A stretch of DNA of 64,000 nt. It comes from Lysobacteraceae bacterium NML07-0707 (lineage in GTDB: Bacteria; Pseudomonadota; Gammaproteobacteria; Xanthomonadales; Xanthomonadaceae). Made by a program: the position numbers and the translations under genes. Location of the stretch: positions 62,001 through 126,000 of the forward strand of contig NWQT01000019.1 of NCBI GenBank assembly GCA_002798295.1. Reading direction: 5' to 3'. The notes below the pieces were generated by a model. It saw only the letters and a list, made by a program, of their open reading frames with translations. It made no database searches and was not told where the DNA came from. This document shows, one piece after another, positions 10,361-29,976 of this stretch (position 1 is the first letter of the stretch; each line of letters starts with the position of its first letter).

Positions 10361-10939
10361 ATGCAAGGCTCGACCGACAACAAGCGCTGGTATGTGGTGC
10401 ATGCCTATTCCGGCTTTGAAAAGACCGTGGCGCAGTCGCTGCGCGACCGTATTGCGCGCATGGAGATGGAATCGCGCTTTGGCGATGTCATCGTGCCGAC
10501 CGAGGAGGTCGTGGAAATGCGTGCCGGGCAAAAACGCCGCTCTGAGCGCAAATTTTTCCCGGGCTATGTGCTGGTGCAAATCGCCACCCACGATGACAAC
10601 GGCATTCCGCGCATTGACAACGAATCCTGGCACTTGGTCAAGGAAACGCCGCGGGTGATGGGCTTTATCGGCGGCACGGCGGACAAGCCGCTGCCGATCA
10701 GCGACCGCGAAGCCGATACCATCCTGCAACGTGTCCAGGACGGCGTCGAGAAGCCGCGTCCCAAGGTGTTGTTCGAGCCGGGCGAAATGGTGCGCGTCAC
10801 CGATGGCCCGTTCAACGACTTCAATGGCGTGGTCGAAGAAGTCAATTACGAAAAGAGCCGTGTCCGTGTCGCGGTGCTGATTTTCGGTCGTTCCACCCCG
10901 GTGGAACTGGAATTTGGTCAGGTGGAAAAGTCCGTCTGA
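10361..10939 (+). CDS. nusG: Transcription termination/antitermination factor NusG
   Basis: 192 aa. N-terminal NGN domain ([30 protein letters not shown]) that binds the RNAP clamp, and a C-terminal KOW domain ([24 protein letters not shown]) that contacts Rho or S10. ATG at 10361 follows AAGGGA and matches the conserved N-terminus; an earlier in-frame ATG overlaps secE and is rejected. Confidence 0.98.
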   Translation: MQGSTDNKRWYVVHAYSGFEKTVAQSLRDRIARMEMESRFGDVIVPTEEVVEMRAGQKRRSERKFFPGYVLVQIATHDDNGIPRIDNESWHLVKETPRVMGFIGGTADKPLPISDREADTILQRVQDGVEKPRPKVLFEPGEMVRVTDGPFNDFNGVVEEVNYEKSRVRVAVLIFGRSTPVELEFGQVEKSV

Positions 10940-10949
10940 CCTCAAGGTG

Positions 10950-10978
10950 AGGCGCAGCGTTTGGCTGCGCCTTGTTTC
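10950..10978 (+). terminator. Hairpin between nusG and rplK
   Basis: Perfect 9-bp stem AGGCGCAGC/GCTGCGCCT (10950-10958 with 10964-10972), loop GTTTG, followed by TGTTTC. A weak-to-moderate intrinsic terminator or attenuator separating secE-nusG from the rplKAJL genes. Confidence 0.6.
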
Positions 10979-11041
10979 GTGTAACGGAGAAGCCCCGCAG
11001 CCCTGGGCGTGCAGGCGAGAGAACTCCAGGAGAAAACTAAC

Positions 11042-11470
11042 GTGGCAAAGAAAGTCATTGGCTACATCAAGCTGCAGGTGAAGGCGGGTCAAGCCAACCC
11101 GTCGCCGCCGGTCGGCCCCGCGCTTGGCCAGCGCGGCCTCAACATCATGGAATTCTGCAAGGCGTTCAACGCGGCAACCGCCAAGTTGGAGCCGGGTCTG
11201 CCGATTCCGACCGTCATTACTGCCTATTCCGACCGTACCTTCACCTTCATCACCAAGACGCCGCCGGCGACCATCTTGCTGAAGAAGGCGGTGGGCATCC
11301 AGTCTGGCTCCAGCCGTCCCAATACCCAGAAAGTGGGCAAGGTGACCCGTGCCCAGCTGGAAGATATCGCCAAGGCGAAGGAACCGGATCTGACGGCGGC
11401 CGACCTTGACGCAGCAGTGCGCACCATCGCGGGTTCGGCTCGCTCGATGGGTTTGACGGTGGAGGAATAA
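11042..11470 (+). CDS. rplK: 50S ribosomal protein L11 (GTG start)
   Basis: 142 aa, GTPase-centre protein of the large subunit. Start is GTG at 11042 ([16 protein letters not shown]), preceded by AGGAG; the frame remains open upstream from an ATG at 11009 but those residues are not part of L11. Conserved [22 protein letters not shown] and the C-terminal 23S-binding [11 protein letters not shown] are present. Confidence 0.97.
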   Translation: MAKKVIGYIKLQVKAGQANPSPPVGPALGQRGLNIMEFCKAFNAATAKLEPGLPIPTVITAYSDRTFTFITKTPPATILLKKAVGIQSGSSRPNTQKVGKVTRAQLEDIAKAKEPDLTAADLDAAVRTIAGSARSMGLTVEE

Positions 11471-11473
11471 GAC

Positions 11474-12172
11474 ATGGCATTGACCAAACGACAAAAAGCA
11501 ATCGCTGCTGCGGTTGAGCCGGGCAAGGCATACCCGATTGATGAAGCCCTGAAAATCATCAAGGACAACAGCAAGGCCAAGTTCGTCGAAGCGGTGGACG
11601 TCGCCGTGCGTCTGGGCGTGGATGCGCGCAAGTCCGACCAGCAGGTGCGCGGCTCCACCGTGTTGCCGGCCGGTACCGGCAAATCGGTGCGTGTGGCGGT
11701 GTTCGTGCCTGCCGGCGCCAAGGCCGACGAGGCGCTGGCTGCTGGTGCCGATGCGGTCGGCATGGATGACCTGGCCGAGCGCATGCAGGGCGGTGAGCTG
11801 AACTACGACGTGGTGATTGCCACCCCGGACGCGATGCGCGTGGTCGGCAAGCTCGGCACCGTGCTCGGCCCCCGCGGCCTGATGCCGAACCCGAAGGTCG
11901 GCACGGTTTCGGCCAATCCGGCTGAAGCAGTCAAGAATGCCAAGTCCGGTCAGGTGCGCTACCGCACCGACAAGGCCGGCATCATCCACTGCACCATCGG
12001 CAAGGCCGACTTTGACGCTGAAAAGCTGAAGGAAAACCTGACCGCGCTGCTGCTTGACCTGATCAAGGCCAAGCCCTCCAGCGCCAAGGGCACCTATCTG
12101 CAGAAAGTGTCGCTCAGCTCCACCATGGGGCCGGGGGTCACGGTGGATCAGTCCTCGCTGAACCTGAAGTAA
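11474..12172 (+). CDS. rplA: 50S ribosomal protein L1
   Basis: 232 aa, L1-stalk protein and, in E. coli, translational repressor of the L11-L1 mRNA. Signatures [21 protein letters not shown] and [15 protein letters not shown] are present. The ATG is 3 bp after the rplK stop, with GGAGG overlapping the end of rplK, consistent with coupling. Confidence 0.98.
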   Translation: MALTKRQKAIAAAVEPGKAYPIDEALKIIKDNSKAKFVEAVDVAVRLGVDARKSDQQVRGSTVLPAGTGKSVRVAVFVPAGAKADEALAAGADAVGMDDLAERMQGGELNYDVVIATPDAMRVVGKLGTVLGPRGLMPNPKVGTVSANPAEAVKNAKSGQVRYRTDKAGIIHCTIGKADFDAEKLKENLTALLLDLIKAKPSSAKGTYLQKVSLSSTMGPGVTVDQSSLNLK

Positions 12173-12185
12173 TTTTGAAGTACTG

Positions 12186-12212
12186 CGCCCCGGCGGCTTG
12201 CCGGGGCGTTTT
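12186..12212 (+). terminator. Attenuator/terminator between rplA and rplJ
   Basis: Perfect 9-bp GC stem CGCCCCGGC/GCCGGGGCG with loop GGCTT, followed by TTTT. Starts 13 bp after the rplA stop and separates L11-L1 from L10-L12-rpoBC. Confidence 0.75.
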
Positions 12213-12520
12213 GATGCGGATAAAATCCGCGTCCCGTTTGAAGGCGCTGCGCCTTGCGCAGAGCCATCAAAGACCGCAGGAGTGGTCAGCGCGTATTGAC
12301 GACGGGCAGGGAAGCTCGGCATGGCACGGAATCGCCGTCGATACCAGCGAGGCTGCTTAATCAGCAACAGCGTCCTGCGCAGATGGTTGCCCTTCTGGAA
12401 GTTTCACGGGTTGTCCCGGTTCAGAAGCGCACCAGGGGTTCGTCCCCGGATGTCAGGGAAGGCATCAACACGTCCCGCAAGCCGCTGGAGCGGTCTGCGG
12501 CAATCCCAACAGGAGTGCTT
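12213..12520 (+). promoter_or_regulatory. rplJ leader region (probable L10 autoregulatory leader)
   Basis: Gene-free ~300 bp before rplJ. In related bacteria a long leader here binds L10/L12 and represses translation. Visible structure includes GCGGAT-AAA-ATCCGC (12216-12230) and the self-complementary GGCGCTGCGCC. I could not identify the kink-turn L10 site or a convincing promoter. A 61-codon open frame at 12175-12360 has no family features and is not called. Confidence 0.5.
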
Positions 12521-13045
12521 ATGGCTCTGAATCTGTCCCAAAAGAAAGACGTCGTTGCCGAAGTGGCGGAAGTCGCTGGCAAGGCGCACTCCTTGATTGC
12601 AGCCGAATACGCAGGCACCACGGTCGGACAAATGACCGCGATGCGCAAGAAGGCGCGTGAAACCGGCGTGTACTTGAAAGTCATCAAGAACACCCTGGCC
12701 TCGCGTGCTGTTGAAGGCACGGAATTCGAAGTCGCCAAAAACGACCTCGTCGGTCCGCTGCTGTATGCGTTCTCGACTGAAGAACCCGGTGCTGCCGGTC
12801 GTCTGATCAAGGAGTTCGCCAAAGGCAATGACAAGTTGCAACCGAAACTTGTCGTAGTCGGTGGTCAGCAATACCCCGCCAGCCATGTCGAAGTGCTGGC
12901 CTCGCTGCCGACCCTCGACCAGGCGCTGGGTATGCTGGCCCGCGTGCTGGCCGAACCGGCCTCGATGTTTGCCCGCGCCGTCAAGGCCGTGGCCGACAAA
13001 GAAGGCGGCGACACCGCTGCTGCTGAAGCCCCGGCCGAAGGCTGA
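12521..13045 (+). CDS. rplJ: 50S ribosomal protein L10
   Basis: 174 aa, base of the L12 stalk. The ATG at 12521 gives [17 protein letters not shown] with SD AGGAG; the frame is open 270 bp upstream but that part is leader. Conserved [22 protein letters not shown] and the C-terminal L12-binding helix ([22 protein letters not shown]). Confidence 0.97.
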   Translation: MALNLSQKKDVVAEVAEVAGKAHSLIAAEYAGTTVGQMTAMRKKARETGVYLKVIKNTLASRAVEGTEFEVAKNDLVGPLLYAFSTEEPGAAGRLIKEFAKGNDKLQPKLVVVGGQQYPASHVEVLASLPTLDQALGMLARVLAEPASMFARAVKAVADKEGGDTAAAEAPAEG

Positions 13046-13095
13046 TGCCGGCTTTGGCCCAACAACCCATTTGAAACTACTTTAAGGTAAATCTC

Positions 13096-13470
13096 ATGTC
13101 TCTTACCAACGAACAAATCGTTGATGCCATCGCTGAAAAGAACCTGATGGAAGTGATGGAACTGGTCAAGGCCATCGAAGAAAAGTTTGGCGTGTCCGCT
13201 GCCGCTCCGGTGGCTGTGGCTGCAGGTCCGGCCGCTGCTGCAGGCCCGGCTGAAGAGCAGACCGAATTCGACGTCATCCTGAAGGCTGCCGGCGACAAGA
13301 AGGTTGAAGTGATTAAGGCCGTCCGCGCCATCACCGGCCTGGGTCTGAAGGAAGCCAAGGACATGGTCGAAGGCGCACCGCAGACCGTGAAGGAAGGCGT
13401 GTCCAAGGAAGACGCCGAAAAGATGAAGAAAGATCTGGAAGCCGCTGGCGCTCAGGTCGAACTCAAGTAA
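13096..13470 (+). CDS. rplL: 50S ribosomal protein L7/L12
   Basis: 124 aa stalk protein that recruits translational GTPases. N-terminal dimerisation helix, Ala/Pro/Gly-rich hinge ([20 protein letters not shown]), and C-terminal factor-binding domain with [21 protein letters not shown]. Starts 50 bp after rplJ. Confidence 0.98.
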   Translation: MSLTNEQIVDAIAEKNLMEVMELVKAIEEKFGVSAAAPVAVAAGPAAAAGPAEEQTEFDVILKAAGDKKVEVIKAVRAITGLGLKEAKDMVEGAPQTVKEGVSKEDAEKMKKDLEAAGAQVELK

Positions 13471-13968
13471 GTGCGATACCGTCGCCGATCTTTGGCGACA
13501 CCCCGAGGCTGGGAGCGCAAAGCGCTCTCGGCCTTTGGTCGTTTGATGGGGCGCAGTTTTTCCTCTGCCCTGCAAACGCCCAAGCGTAGGCCGGTGATCT
13601 GCCCAAGCCGTTGTTTTGACGAAGGTTTGGGCAGGCTTCCTGCCTGATGTTTGTGCGCCTTTCGAATATTCGGAAGGCGCCGTGTTGCTCATGGATGAGC
13701 AACCACGAATCAATCATGCGTGATTGATTCGTGTGAGCCAAGTCAGGACATGTGCCGGACTTGGCGTGGGCTGGCAACGCCAGGATGGCGTTGTTCAGAC
13801 CTTCCTTTTCGGGTCTTGTGCCCGTTGGAGCCAACAGCAGAAGTAGTGGCAGAGGGCGTGCTGGTGCCGGCAATACCAGCAACTTCTTGCTATGGCTCGC
13901 GTCCCCCGGACGGTTCCGGTCAACCTGATGGCGTTCAGGCGTCATCCCGCGACAATGAAGGTGTTTTC
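13471..13968 (+). promoter_or_regulatory. Highly structured rplL-rpoB intergenic leader
   Basis: 498 bp with no gene but many consecutive hairpins: 13481-13499 (GTCGCC/GGCGAC); 13505-13535 (about 14 bp, closing GAGCGC-AAA-GCGCTC); 13630-13644 (GGCAGG/CCTGCC); 13655-13680 (10 bp); 13684-13703 (perfect 9 bp); 13704-13733 (perfect 13 bp, CACGAATCAATCA with a 4-nt loop); 13737-13765 (8 bp); 13775-13793 (perfect 8 bp). In E. coli this gap holds an attenuator and an RNase III site that set the L12:beta ratio. The density here suggests the same job with more elements. Confidence 0.7.
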
Positions 13969-18138
<4,170 letters not shown>

Positions 18139-18208
18139 TGTGGCAGGCGGCGGCCAGACGCTGCCGCCTTTCCCCGCTCACCCTGCTTGCCACTCCCGGA
18201 GATAACCC

Positions 18209-22441
<4,233 letters not shown>

Positions 22442-22458
22442 GCCTTGGGCTTGGGCAC

Positions 22459-22494
22459 CACAACAAAGGCCGGGGAAACCCGGCCTTTGTTGTG
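22459..22494. terminator. Terminator of the rpoBC operon, also facing the defence island
   Basis: Perfect 16-bp stem (22459-22474 with 22479-22494; core AAGGCCGGG/CCCGGCCTT) with tetraloop GAAA, 17 bp after the rpoC stop. It is nearly symmetrical and lies 29 bp past the end of the minus-strand DUF499 gene, so it can stop transcription from both sides. Confidence 0.85.
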
Positions 22495-22523
22495 TGGGTG
22501 TTTATGTTTGAGCTGTTTGAGTT

Positions 22524-25361
22524 TTATTCGTCAAACTCCGCATTTTTGAACTTCAACACATTGCAGTTTTCCTTCACTGCACGCTGCAAGTTGTCAGTGA
22601 AGCCCGAGGAAGCCTCAGCGCGGATCTCAATGGCAATGCTTACCTTGACGCCATGCTGCTGGGTGAACTGCTGGATGACCTCATCTACAACATCGGCAAA
22701 TTGACGCTTGGCCTGGATAGGGTCCAGGTCAATGCTGGCGTAAAACTGCTTTTTGTTGCGCTGGTAGCTTTGAGGCTTGGTTTGCGTGGTGTCAAGGCTG
22801 GCTGTGTGCGGTGCAGATGTATGAGCTTTATCCTCTGTTGCTTGTGCTGAGTCATGCGCACTGCGGGTAGAGGCTTCTTGTTCTGACGCTAGCAAAGCAT
22901 CTGCATAGTTGGATGCAGCTTGTGGATGAATTAATAGCAGCGATGTATCTAGGATGGGTGATGTCGTCTTGCCATAGCTAAAGCCGATATAGCGCAATTC
23001 ACTTTCATCTTGCGCTTTGCCTTGAGCAAGCCCCAAGAACTCTCGGCTCTGTGCAGCCGCCGCCAAAGTGGACTGGAATACAAAGCTGTCTTTAAGGCGC
23101 GGCAAATACAGCTGCTGGCAGCTTTGTTGCCATACATTGAGTGCACTGGTGTCTGGCTCATCCTCTTTCCAGAACCAGTCTTTCAGAATACGCGCCAAAT
23201 GGATCGGCGCCCACTCGCTGATCAGCAGCTCGTTTTCCTTGAGCACACGTTCAATTTCCTGTGACCAGTTGGCAGCCCCCGGATTAAGTGCGAAGTGCTC
23301 CCAGATGACTTCCGACAAGCCCTTGCCCGGGCGCGCTTCCTGCATGGGGGCCAGCAACCATTTATAGGTTTCGCGCACCATGCGGCGCAGTGCTTCATCG
23401 GCCTGATCCAGGCTGGCTTGTGCCTGCTTGGCCATCAGATTGTCCAGCACAATGCGGCCGTCTTTGTAGTCCGCCATGATGCTGCGCCAAGCCAGATAAG
23501 AGCGCACTTGATCCTGCAAACGGCTGATATTGCTGTCATCGGCAGCCACAAACAGCAAGCGGTTTTGTTTGAAGCGGGGTTGCTCGCCGCGCTTTTTCAG
23601 TATCTCTGCGGCTTGCTCATGTGAGCGGTTGGAGCCTGTGCGGCTAAAAGCCGCATCCGGCGGCAATACCACCAAGCGTAATGCCCAGTCATCCGGCACA
23701 TCGCTGCTGCTGGTGAAAACATGTGTGCCGCCAAATACGCCGCTGGCAAAACTGCGCTGGATGCGCTCCCGAATCAGAGGAAATACATCCTCCTGATTGG
23801 AAAAACGGCGTTTGCGCTCTTCCATTTCACGGCGCAGATTGGGGCGTGTGTCCAGCCAAAAGCGGTTATCGGCCACATTCAAGTAATGCAGGCGCTCGCT
23901 CAGGCGACGCAACGCGTCCTTGAATACAGAGGGTTGCTGTCCCGGTTGCGTGGCGGCCAGCATGATGCGCTCCAGCTCCAAGCCGCGCACGCCTTGCTGC
24001 GATGTACTCGGCGCACTGCCCATAAAAATACTGCGTGCCACACGGCGGCAGGCCTGCACACTGCCAAAGCGGGTGTCTTTGTCTTCAATCTCCCAGGTTT
24101 CCGAGCGCTCACCATCCACATCGCGCTCAATCACGGGATCCCAACCCGGCGGCAGGTAATAAATCAGTTCATTGCGGGTATCGGCATCCATCAGCGGAAA
24201 GCTGCCCGGCAGAATCAGTGCATCGTTATTGCCATCGCGCCACAAGCGGTGAATGGCCTTGGCCATCAGTTTCAGCACGCCACGGGTGCGCTGAAAACCA
24301 TCCAGCGTGGCCCAGTCCTCATACAGGCGGTCAAACACTTCCGGATGGATAGGATAGGCTTGGCGCAGCCGTTCCAGATAGCGGCTCTCCTGCGTTTCCT
24401 GCGGAAAATCATCGCGATGTTCCAAGTAATGCGCGGCAAAAGCGCGGCATACCGCCTCCTTGGCCTGGGTGTCATGGATGTGGCTGAACAGGCGGCGGCG
24501 CACGATTTCAAAAGCTTCTTCTGTCGCCACCGGCTTCCACAAAGCTTGCACCCGGCCAAAATAGTGCTGCAAGGCAGCCAATGCTTTTTCACCATGCTGG
24601 CTGCCGGCTTCTTTGACCGATTCCGGCAACGAGGCCAGCAATACTGCCGTCGGTACGGCTTTCAAAGCCTCGGTCAGCGCCTGAATAAAGCTCAGATTGG
24701 AATCAAACGTGCCGCCGGAAAGTGCCTTGCCCTCCTCAAACTGGCGCACATAGGCCACCAATTCATCCATCAAAATCACGCACGGGCTAGCCTGCTGCAA
24801 TAGCTCAACCAACACATCCTTGCCCGGCGACGTACCCGAGGTATCGGCATCGGCAAGCAGGGCATAGCCCGCAGCACCGCCCAATTGCCAGGCCAACTCG
24901 CCCCATAGCGTGTGGATGCGCAAGCCATCCCTGATAACAGGTTGATTGGGAGAGGACTTGATTCCATCAATAACGGCAATACGTGCACGCGGCAGTTCGG
25001 TAATGCCAGCAGCATCCAGAATGGTGGACACGCCCTGCATATCGCTGGCCGGCACCTCGCCTTTGGCCAGGTGATACACCGCCAGCATGGTGTGCGTCTT
25101 GCCGCCGCCAAATGCCGTCTGTAGCTGAATCACCGGCTCGCCGCCCTGGCCTGCCAGGCGCTTGACTACCGAATCCAGCAACAGGCGCATGCCCTCGGTA
25201 ATAAAAGTGCGCTGGAAGAACAGCGTCGCATCTTGGTAGTCCGCTCCTGCCGTACCGGCATGCACACGGGAAATATCGGCGGCAAACTCGGCCTGCTGGA
25301 AGCGGCCCTCACGAACATCAATATGCGGCTCGGCGATTTCACGCCATGGCTTTAAAGTCAT
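22524..25361 (-). CDS. DUF499-family AAA+ ATPase of a helicase-methylase-ATPase defence system
   Basis: 945 aa. Start at 25361 ([16 protein letters not shown]) follows GAAGGAG; upstream in-frame codons overlap the DUF262 gene and are rejected. Walker A is FGGGKTHT (84-91) and Walker B is CVILMDE (194-200), matching DUF499/COG1483 ATPases, which recur beside DUF1156 methylases. As remembered, helicase-methylase-ATPase sets like this are called Hma in PADLOC. The C-terminus contains an Ala/Ser/Thr-rich linker and then a domain ending KNAEFDE. Last gene of a six-gene minus-strand operon; the start is 11 bp after the preceding stop. Molecular role in defence is unknown. Confidence 0.88.
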   Translation of the reverse strand: MTLKPWREIAEPHIDVREGRFQQAEFAADISRVHAGTAGADYQDATLFFQRTFITEGMRLLLDSVVKRLAGQGGEPVIQLQTAFGGGKTHTMLAVYHLAKGEVPASDMQGVSTILDAAGITELPRARIAVIDGIKSSPNQPVIRDGLRIHTLWGELAWQLGGAAGYALLADADTSGTSPGKDVLVELLQQASPCVILMDELVAYVRQFEEGKALSGGTFDSNLSFIQALTEALKAVPTAVLLASLPESVKEAGSQHGEKALAALQHYFGRVQALWKPVATEEAFEIVRRRLFSHIHDTQAKEAVCRAFAAHYLEHRDDFPQETQESRYLERLRQAYPIHPEVFDRLYEDWATLDGFQRTRGVLKLMAKAIHRLWRDGNNDALILPGSFPLMDADTRNELIYYLPPGWDPVIERDVDGERSETWEIEDKDTRFGSVQACRRVARSIFMGSAPSTSQQGVRGLELERIMLAATQPGQQPSVFKDALRRLSERLHYLNVADNRFWLDTRPNLRREMEERKRRFSNQEDVFPLIRERIQRSFASGVFGGTHVFTSSSDVPDDWALRLVVLPPDAAFSRTGSNRSHEQAAEILKKRGEQPRFKQNRLLFVAADDSNISRLQDQVRSYLAWRSIMADYKDGRIVLDNLMAKQAQASLDQADEALRRMVRETYKWLLAPMQEARPGKGLSEVIWEHFALNPGAANWSQEIERVLKENELLISEWAPIHLARILKDWFWKEDEPDTSALNVWQQSCQQLYLPRLKDSFVFQSTLAAAAQSREFLGLAQGKAQDESELRYIGFSYGKTTSPILDTSLLLIHPQAASNYADALLASEQEASTRSAHDSAQATEDKAHTSAPHTASLDTTQTKPQSYQRNKKQFYASIDLDPIQAKRQFADVVDEVIQQFTQQHGVKVSIAIEIRAEASSGFTDNLQRAVKENCNVLKFKNAEFDE

Positions 25362-25372
25362 TTCTTGCTCCT

Positions 25373-27073
25373 TCAGGCGAAATCGGAACGCCAGATATGT
25401 ACGGCACGGCGTGCCAATGCCTTTTGTCGTGCATCCAATGAGGCAGGTGTCCAACTATCTTGGCCTTGTGCATGGATTTTATGGGTGAGTTGATACTGGC
25501 TTTGGGCGTAACAAGGCAGTTTTTCTTGAAGTAGCTCATTGCCAACCTCACGATTCAGGCTGGGTTCCAGCAAGGTTAAATTGCCAATGCGGTAAATGAA
25601 GTCTTTTTGCCGTTCGGGATGAAAGTATTCATCCCAAGCAGCTGTGGGATTTTCTGGCAAAATATGTTCAATGCTGCCTGTGTCCACTTCAAAATCACGC
25701 GCAATACCAGATGCATCAGATTCCAGTTTGCACAAAATATATTTTGTCAGTTTTTTTCTTTGGCCATTGGTTTGTAATTGTTTGCTTTCAAAATTTTGTT
25801 GAAATTTTTCGTCTGACACATAAATGCTCTGCAAAAGACTGAAAATATCAGCAGGCTTGGATGCCTTGTTGACCAGAATTGCCTTGGCAGCCAGATGGTA
25901 GGCATGCTCTAGAATATTGGGGTTCAATCCGCTGATGACGTTGTATCGGAATGAAATCACACTGACTAATTTCAATATTTTGACAAAGTTTGCAGTATCA
26001 AATTTTTCATAAGCTGCAAATAATAAAGGCGTCATCTGCTTGATCCGGAACAACAGCAGTTCGCGTACATAGGGCTTGGCATCCGGTATTTCTTGCCAGT
26101 ATTCATGCTCGCTGTCATTCAGTGCGGCGAACAATTCGGCGCGGCGCTCCAGCGCATCCAGCAAATCAAAAACGGCCTGTGGTGAGTGAACCTGATCACG
26201 CACATGCTTGAACAGGCGTTGCTTGCGGATTTGTGGTAGTTCGCACAATAAGTGATAACGCAAAAAATCCGGAAAACGCTCTTGGCGTACAATATTCATC
26301 AGTTTTTGCCAGCGGCGCTGCAGTGCCTGCAGGTCATTTGCCACCCGAATTTTGGAGAATAAATAGTTTTTTAATAAATCGGTGGATGACAATTCCAGCC
26401 CGCGCGCGTTCAAGGTTTCAAAAACCGTATAGGCGCTAATCTCATCTTCAACGCTAATTAGAATGAACAATAACTTGCGCGCAACCGTTTCCGACAGCAG
26501 CAAGGCCAGTTGTTCGCCCGTAAATTTCTTTTCTTCCAACTTTTTTCTGAACCACTGAAAACACTGCCACAACAAGCGGTTAGAGCGCGAGAGTGCGCGC
26601 GGATTATTGGGTGCACGCAGTTGAACTAAATTGTCCTGATAAAAAGCATCGTTTTCCTGATTCAGAAACAGCTTGCTGCTTTCCTGCAATGAAGCCGGAT
26701 CTTTCTCTCCAATAAATCGATGGCGCAAGCCTTGTGCCCGTTCCTGGTTTTGCCGGTACTCTTCTTCACTGCTGCCCAACGTTGGCAGCAAATCAATCAC
26801 GGCAAGTGCCAGCAGGCTCAAAGTGGCAATACGCTGTTGCCCATCGATGACCAGAAATTCACGGTCAGATGTGGCTTCCACCACCAACGCCCCCATATAA
26901 TGCCGGGCGTCAGGGGACGGCGCCAGCTGTTCAATATCGTTCCACAGGTCTTCCCATTGCTCCTCCTCCCACGAATAGTCACGCTGGTAGGGCGGTACAC
27001 GGTATTTCTTGCCGTTGCCAATCAAATCCAGAAAAGTAACATCGGACGTTTTGAGCAAATTGCCAACACTCAT
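25373..27073 (-). CDS. DUF262/DUF1524 (GmrSD-like) putative restriction endonuclease
   Basis: 566 aa. N-terminal DUF262 ParB-like NTPase/DNase module with [17 protein letters not shown] (24-40) and VIDGQQR (75-81); C-terminal DUF1524 HNH-type nuclease with SIEHILPEN (467-475, His470) and [14 protein letters not shown] (494-507). GmrSD-family enzymes cut modified phage DNA; here both halves are in one chain. SD AAGGAG precedes the ATG. Base composition is visibly more A+T-rich than in its neighbours, suggesting separate acquisition into the operon. Target specificity cannot be inferred. Confidence 0.88.
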   Translation of the reverse strand: MSVGNLLKTSDVTFLDLIGNGKKYRVPPYQRDYSWEEEQWEDLWNDIEQLAPSPDARHYMGALVVEATSDREFLVIDGQQRIATLSLLALAVIDLLPTLGSSEEEYRQNQERAQGLRHRFIGEKDPASLQESSKLFLNQENDAFYQDNLVQLRAPNNPRALSRSNRLLWQCFQWFRKKLEEKKFTGEQLALLLSETVARKLLFILISVEDEISAYTVFETLNARGLELSSTDLLKNYLFSKIRVANDLQALQRRWQKLMNIVRQERFPDFLRYHLLCELPQIRKQRLFKHVRDQVHSPQAVFDLLDALERRAELFAALNDSEHEYWQEIPDAKPYVRELLLFRIKQMTPLLFAAYEKFDTANFVKILKLVSVISFRYNVISGLNPNILEHAYHLAAKAILVNKASKPADIFSLLQSIYVSDEKFQQNFESKQLQTNGQRKKLTKYILCKLESDASGIARDFEVDTGSIEHILPENPTAAWDEYFHPERQKDFIYRIGNLTLLEPSLNREVGNELLQEKLPCYAQSQYQLTHKIHAQGQDSWTPASLDARQKALARRAVHIWRSDFA

Positions 27074-27084
27074 GTCTTAACTCC

Positions 27085-29976
27085 TTAAAAATCCCATTCT
27101 GCCTGGCTGCCCACCACGCCCGCTTCGCTGGCGGCTTGTTCGATGGCGTTCCAGCTGGTGATGAGTTCGTTATAGGCGCGCGCTTCTTCGGCCCAGCCTT
27201 TGCGCTCGCACAGGGTATAGAGGCGATAGGCCAGGGCGCGGATGGGGCCGGCTTTGGCGGCCATATGCGCCAGCAGGCCGCCCGCGGCGGTTTCGCCTTG
27301 CTGGTTCAGGGCGCGGATGAGTTGGTGCAGGGCTTCCCACACAGGCAGGCGCTGGTCGTTTTCAGGCAGCCAGTCGGGGGGCATTTCCGCCCATTTCAAC
27401 AGGCGCGCCTCGCCCTTGGCCGATGCCAGTACACCGGCTTCTACCAGCGCCGACACTGCCGTGCCCTTGGCGCGCGCCAGCACATCGGCATCGCCGTATT
27501 TGCCGCTGGCCCAGCCGTGCTCGTCGAACCAGGCGAGGCAAAACTGGGTATCGGCATCGAAATCGTCTTCGGCCAGAAAGCGGTTAATCAGTTGCAGCGC
27601 GGTTTTTACCCGCATCGGCGTGCCATCGGCCTCCAGCACCGCGCTGTACTGGCTGAAAATCGCCATGCCCGGGCCGATAATGGCCTGCGACAAATCCACC
27701 GGCGCCACCGGCGAATTGACCCCGCCACGGGTCATTTCCGCCAGCGCCTCCGGCAATGCGGCATTGAGCTCACGCACAAATTCACGCCGCGATATGCTGG
27801 GCGCATCGGCTGCGCGTGGGCGGCACACCAGCACAATGCTCGAAGCCAGGGCGTTGGTGCCAGTGGCAATAATGCGTCCAGCCCCCTCGGTACGCACGGG
27901 CCAAGTGCCGGTGAGGGCAAAACCGGCTTGCAATACCGCTTCCAGAAAGGTTTCCCAACCGGTGCTGGAAGTGCCGGTGGCGTCTTGGGTTTCCGACTGC
28001 TTGAAGGCGTAGTAAATGGTGACCGGAAACGCCGGATGCGCTTGCACGGCCAGATTGTGTATGGCGGTGGTCATGCCCTCCAGAAAGAAGCGCTCGGCCT
28101 GTTCTTTGCCGCCATGACGATACGGGGTAGCCACCAGTTCTTCGGCTTTGGGCACGGCCAGAGTAGCAAACAGCCCCGGATAAATCGACTTCAGCGAACG
28201 GCGCAGCCAGACATAGAAAAAATCCGATAAGTCGGCATAGCCGATATTGTCGTAATAAGGTGGGTCGGTGGAAATTAGCTTGTTATGACTGATGGCTTGA
28301 GTTTGTGCGTCAGCTTGCAGGGCAAAGCCTGTTCCAGATTTTGGTAAATCACGGACGGACATTGAGCCTTTATCGACGGCAGTTTCAAAACTTCCTCCTG
28401 CATTAGCAAAAGGATTGGCTTCTGCATAATCCCAAACCATTGGGATGGCTTGTCGCGCAAAGGTTTCTCGAAATGCGCCTCTATCATTCATCCATGAAGC
28501 GATAGAAGAACCGATATTGGCAATCTTGCTAATTGCCATCGCCAAATACACCGCCACCGCTTCGGCATAGGCGGTGGCGCCGCTGCCGCCGGCTTCCAGC
28601 CCGCGGCCATCGTCGGCCATGCTGGCGGCCAGCGCGTCGGCTTTGACCTGCGCTTGCGCTTCCCCCACCAAATCGGAAAAGGTGGACAGCGCCAGCAATT
28701 GGCGCGGGGTAAACAGGTCGCCCCACTCCTTCATGCCGTAAGGGACACAAGTCCCACCAGTTAAGCGCGCAGGCACATCACCGGCGGGCTTCCATGTCGG
28801 CGTAGCCTGCCGGGCAATCGCTTCATGTTCGGCAGTAGGCGCGAGATATATCCGCCCTCGCACACCTTCAGCCACGATTGCCATCAATCGTGCGCCCATG
28901 CGGCCTGCTTGCCCTTCCGCCTTGATGTAGTCGCCGCTGATAGGTGTACTTGAGAGTAGACAATCGAAGTTAGCACCTCGTCCAGCCGCTTTGGTACCGT
29001 TTTTCGCCGCATCCGGCGGTGTCCCGATACGCACTTCAAAGCGGTATTGTTCTCCTTCCACCACGGGTTGTACCCAGGCTTCCTTGCCGGCCTTGCTGGA
29101 AAGCACAAAGGTGGAGGCCAGCGGCACATCAACATGACTGAAGGCAGGGTTGGGGCTACGCACGGTGCGCGCCCACAGCCAGGCAATCACGGTCAGCTTT
29201 TGCCCAATCAGCGGCTGCAAATCGGGGCGCTCGGCGGCCATCTCGGCGGTGATTTCCACTTGCGGATAGAACTGGCCGATGCGTTTTTGCGCCTCGGCAC
29301 GCATCCACGCGCCATAGCGGCGCACGTCTTCGGCCAGCCCCTTGGCGCCGCACCAGTCTTCGCTCAGCTTGGCTTGCTTGTCGTCGGCCAACCGCGGACC
29401 GACCGGGGCAAGACCGGCAAAACGCGGCGGGATTTCAATCATCGCCTTGTTGATGGTGACCGCCACCGGGTTCAAATCGCTGGCGTGGCTTTCCAGCCCC
29501 AGGCGCTGCGCCTCCAGCGGCAGTGCGCCGCCCCCGGCAAAAGGGTCGTGAAAGGCAGGCAGTTTGTCGGGGTTGAAGAGTTCCGCTGCCTGCGGGTGGT
29601 TTTTGTTGAGCGCGCAGGTTTCGCGCCAGGAGCGCCAGATTTCAGCACGCGCCCGCGCCAGCACTTCTTCGTTATTGGTGTTTTCCCACTTGACCAGGTC
29701 TTCGATGATGGCAAACAACCGCTCGCGCTCGGCTTGCGCCTTTTCCTTGTTGACGCCGTATTTGAAACCGCCGCCTTGTTGATAACCGGGGTCATTGACC
29801 ATCTGCGCAAAAATCACCGCCCGCGCCGCCGCCAAAGGCCGGCGCGCCCACCACAAATGCAGGGTGCTGGGGTGGCCGTGGCGGATGGATTTCTCCCTCG
29901 CTGCCGCGGCGTTGATGGCATCCAGCGGCAGCGCGACCTCGATGAGTTTTTTTGGGAGTTTTGATGGGGGGCTCAT
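27085..29976 (-). CDS. DUF1156 adenine-specific DNA methyltransferase
   Basis: 963 aa. N-terminal DUF1156 block ([36 protein letters not shown], 39-54), SAM motif DPFAGGG (144-150) and catalytic [10 protein letters not shown] (571-580), typical of COG1743 N6-adenine methylases. The likely role is to mark self DNA for the helicase/ATPase effectors. The ATG overlaps the ptuB stop by four bases (ATGA). Composition is uneven: about 28260-28520, coding for the part just before DPPY, is lower in GC than flanking parts of the gene, suggesting recombination. An alternative is a stand-alone methylase, but the gene cluster argues against that. Confidence 0.9.
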   Translation of the reverse strand: MSPPSKLPKKLIEVALPLDAINAAAAREKSIRHGHPSTLHLWWARRPLAAARAVIFAQMVNDPGYQQGGGFKYGVNKEKAQAERERLFAIIEDLVKWENTNNEEVLARARAEIWRSWRETCALNKNHPQAAELFNPDKLPAFHDPFAGGGALPLEAQRLGLESHASDLNPVAVTINKAMIEIPPRFAGLAPVGPRLADDKQAKLSEDWCGAKGLAEDVRRYGAWMRAEAQKRIGQFYPQVEITAEMAAERPDLQPLIGQKLTVIAWLWARTVRSPNPAFSHVDVPLASTFVLSSKAGKEAWVQPVVEGEQYRFEVRIGTPPDAAKNGTKAAGRGANFDCLLSSTPISGDYIKAEGQAGRMGARLMAIVAEGVRGRIYLAPTAEHEAIARQATPTWKPAGDVPARLTGGTCVPYGMKEWGDLFTPRQLLALSTFSDLVGEAQAQVKADALAASMADDGRGLEAGGSGATAYAEAVAVYLAMAISKIANIGSSIASWMNDRGAFRETFARQAIPMVWDYAEANPFANAGGSFETAVDKGSMSVRDLPKSGTGFALQADAQTQAISHNKLISTDPPYYDNIGYADLSDFFYVWLRRSLKSIYPGLFATLAVPKAEELVATPYRHGGKEQAERFFLEGMTTAIHNLAVQAHPAFPVTIYYAFKQSETQDATGTSSTGWETFLEAVLQAGFALTGTWPVRTEGAGRIIATGTNALASSIVLVCRPRAADAPSISRREFVRELNAALPEALAEMTRGGVNSPVAPVDLSQAIIGPGMAIFSQYSAVLEADGTPMRVKTALQLINRFLAEDDFDADTQFCLAWFDEHGWASGKYGDADVLARAKGTAVSALVEAGVLASAKGEARLLKWAEMPPDWLPENDQRLPVWEALHQLIRALNQQGETAAGGLLAHMAAKAGPIRALAYRLYTLCERKGWAEEARAYNELITSWNAIEQAASEAGVVGSQAEWDF

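Noticed and set aside
12175-12360. 61-codon frame between rplA and rplJ
   Set aside because: Spans the rplA terminator hairpin and the L10 leader; no SD and no similarity to anything known to me.
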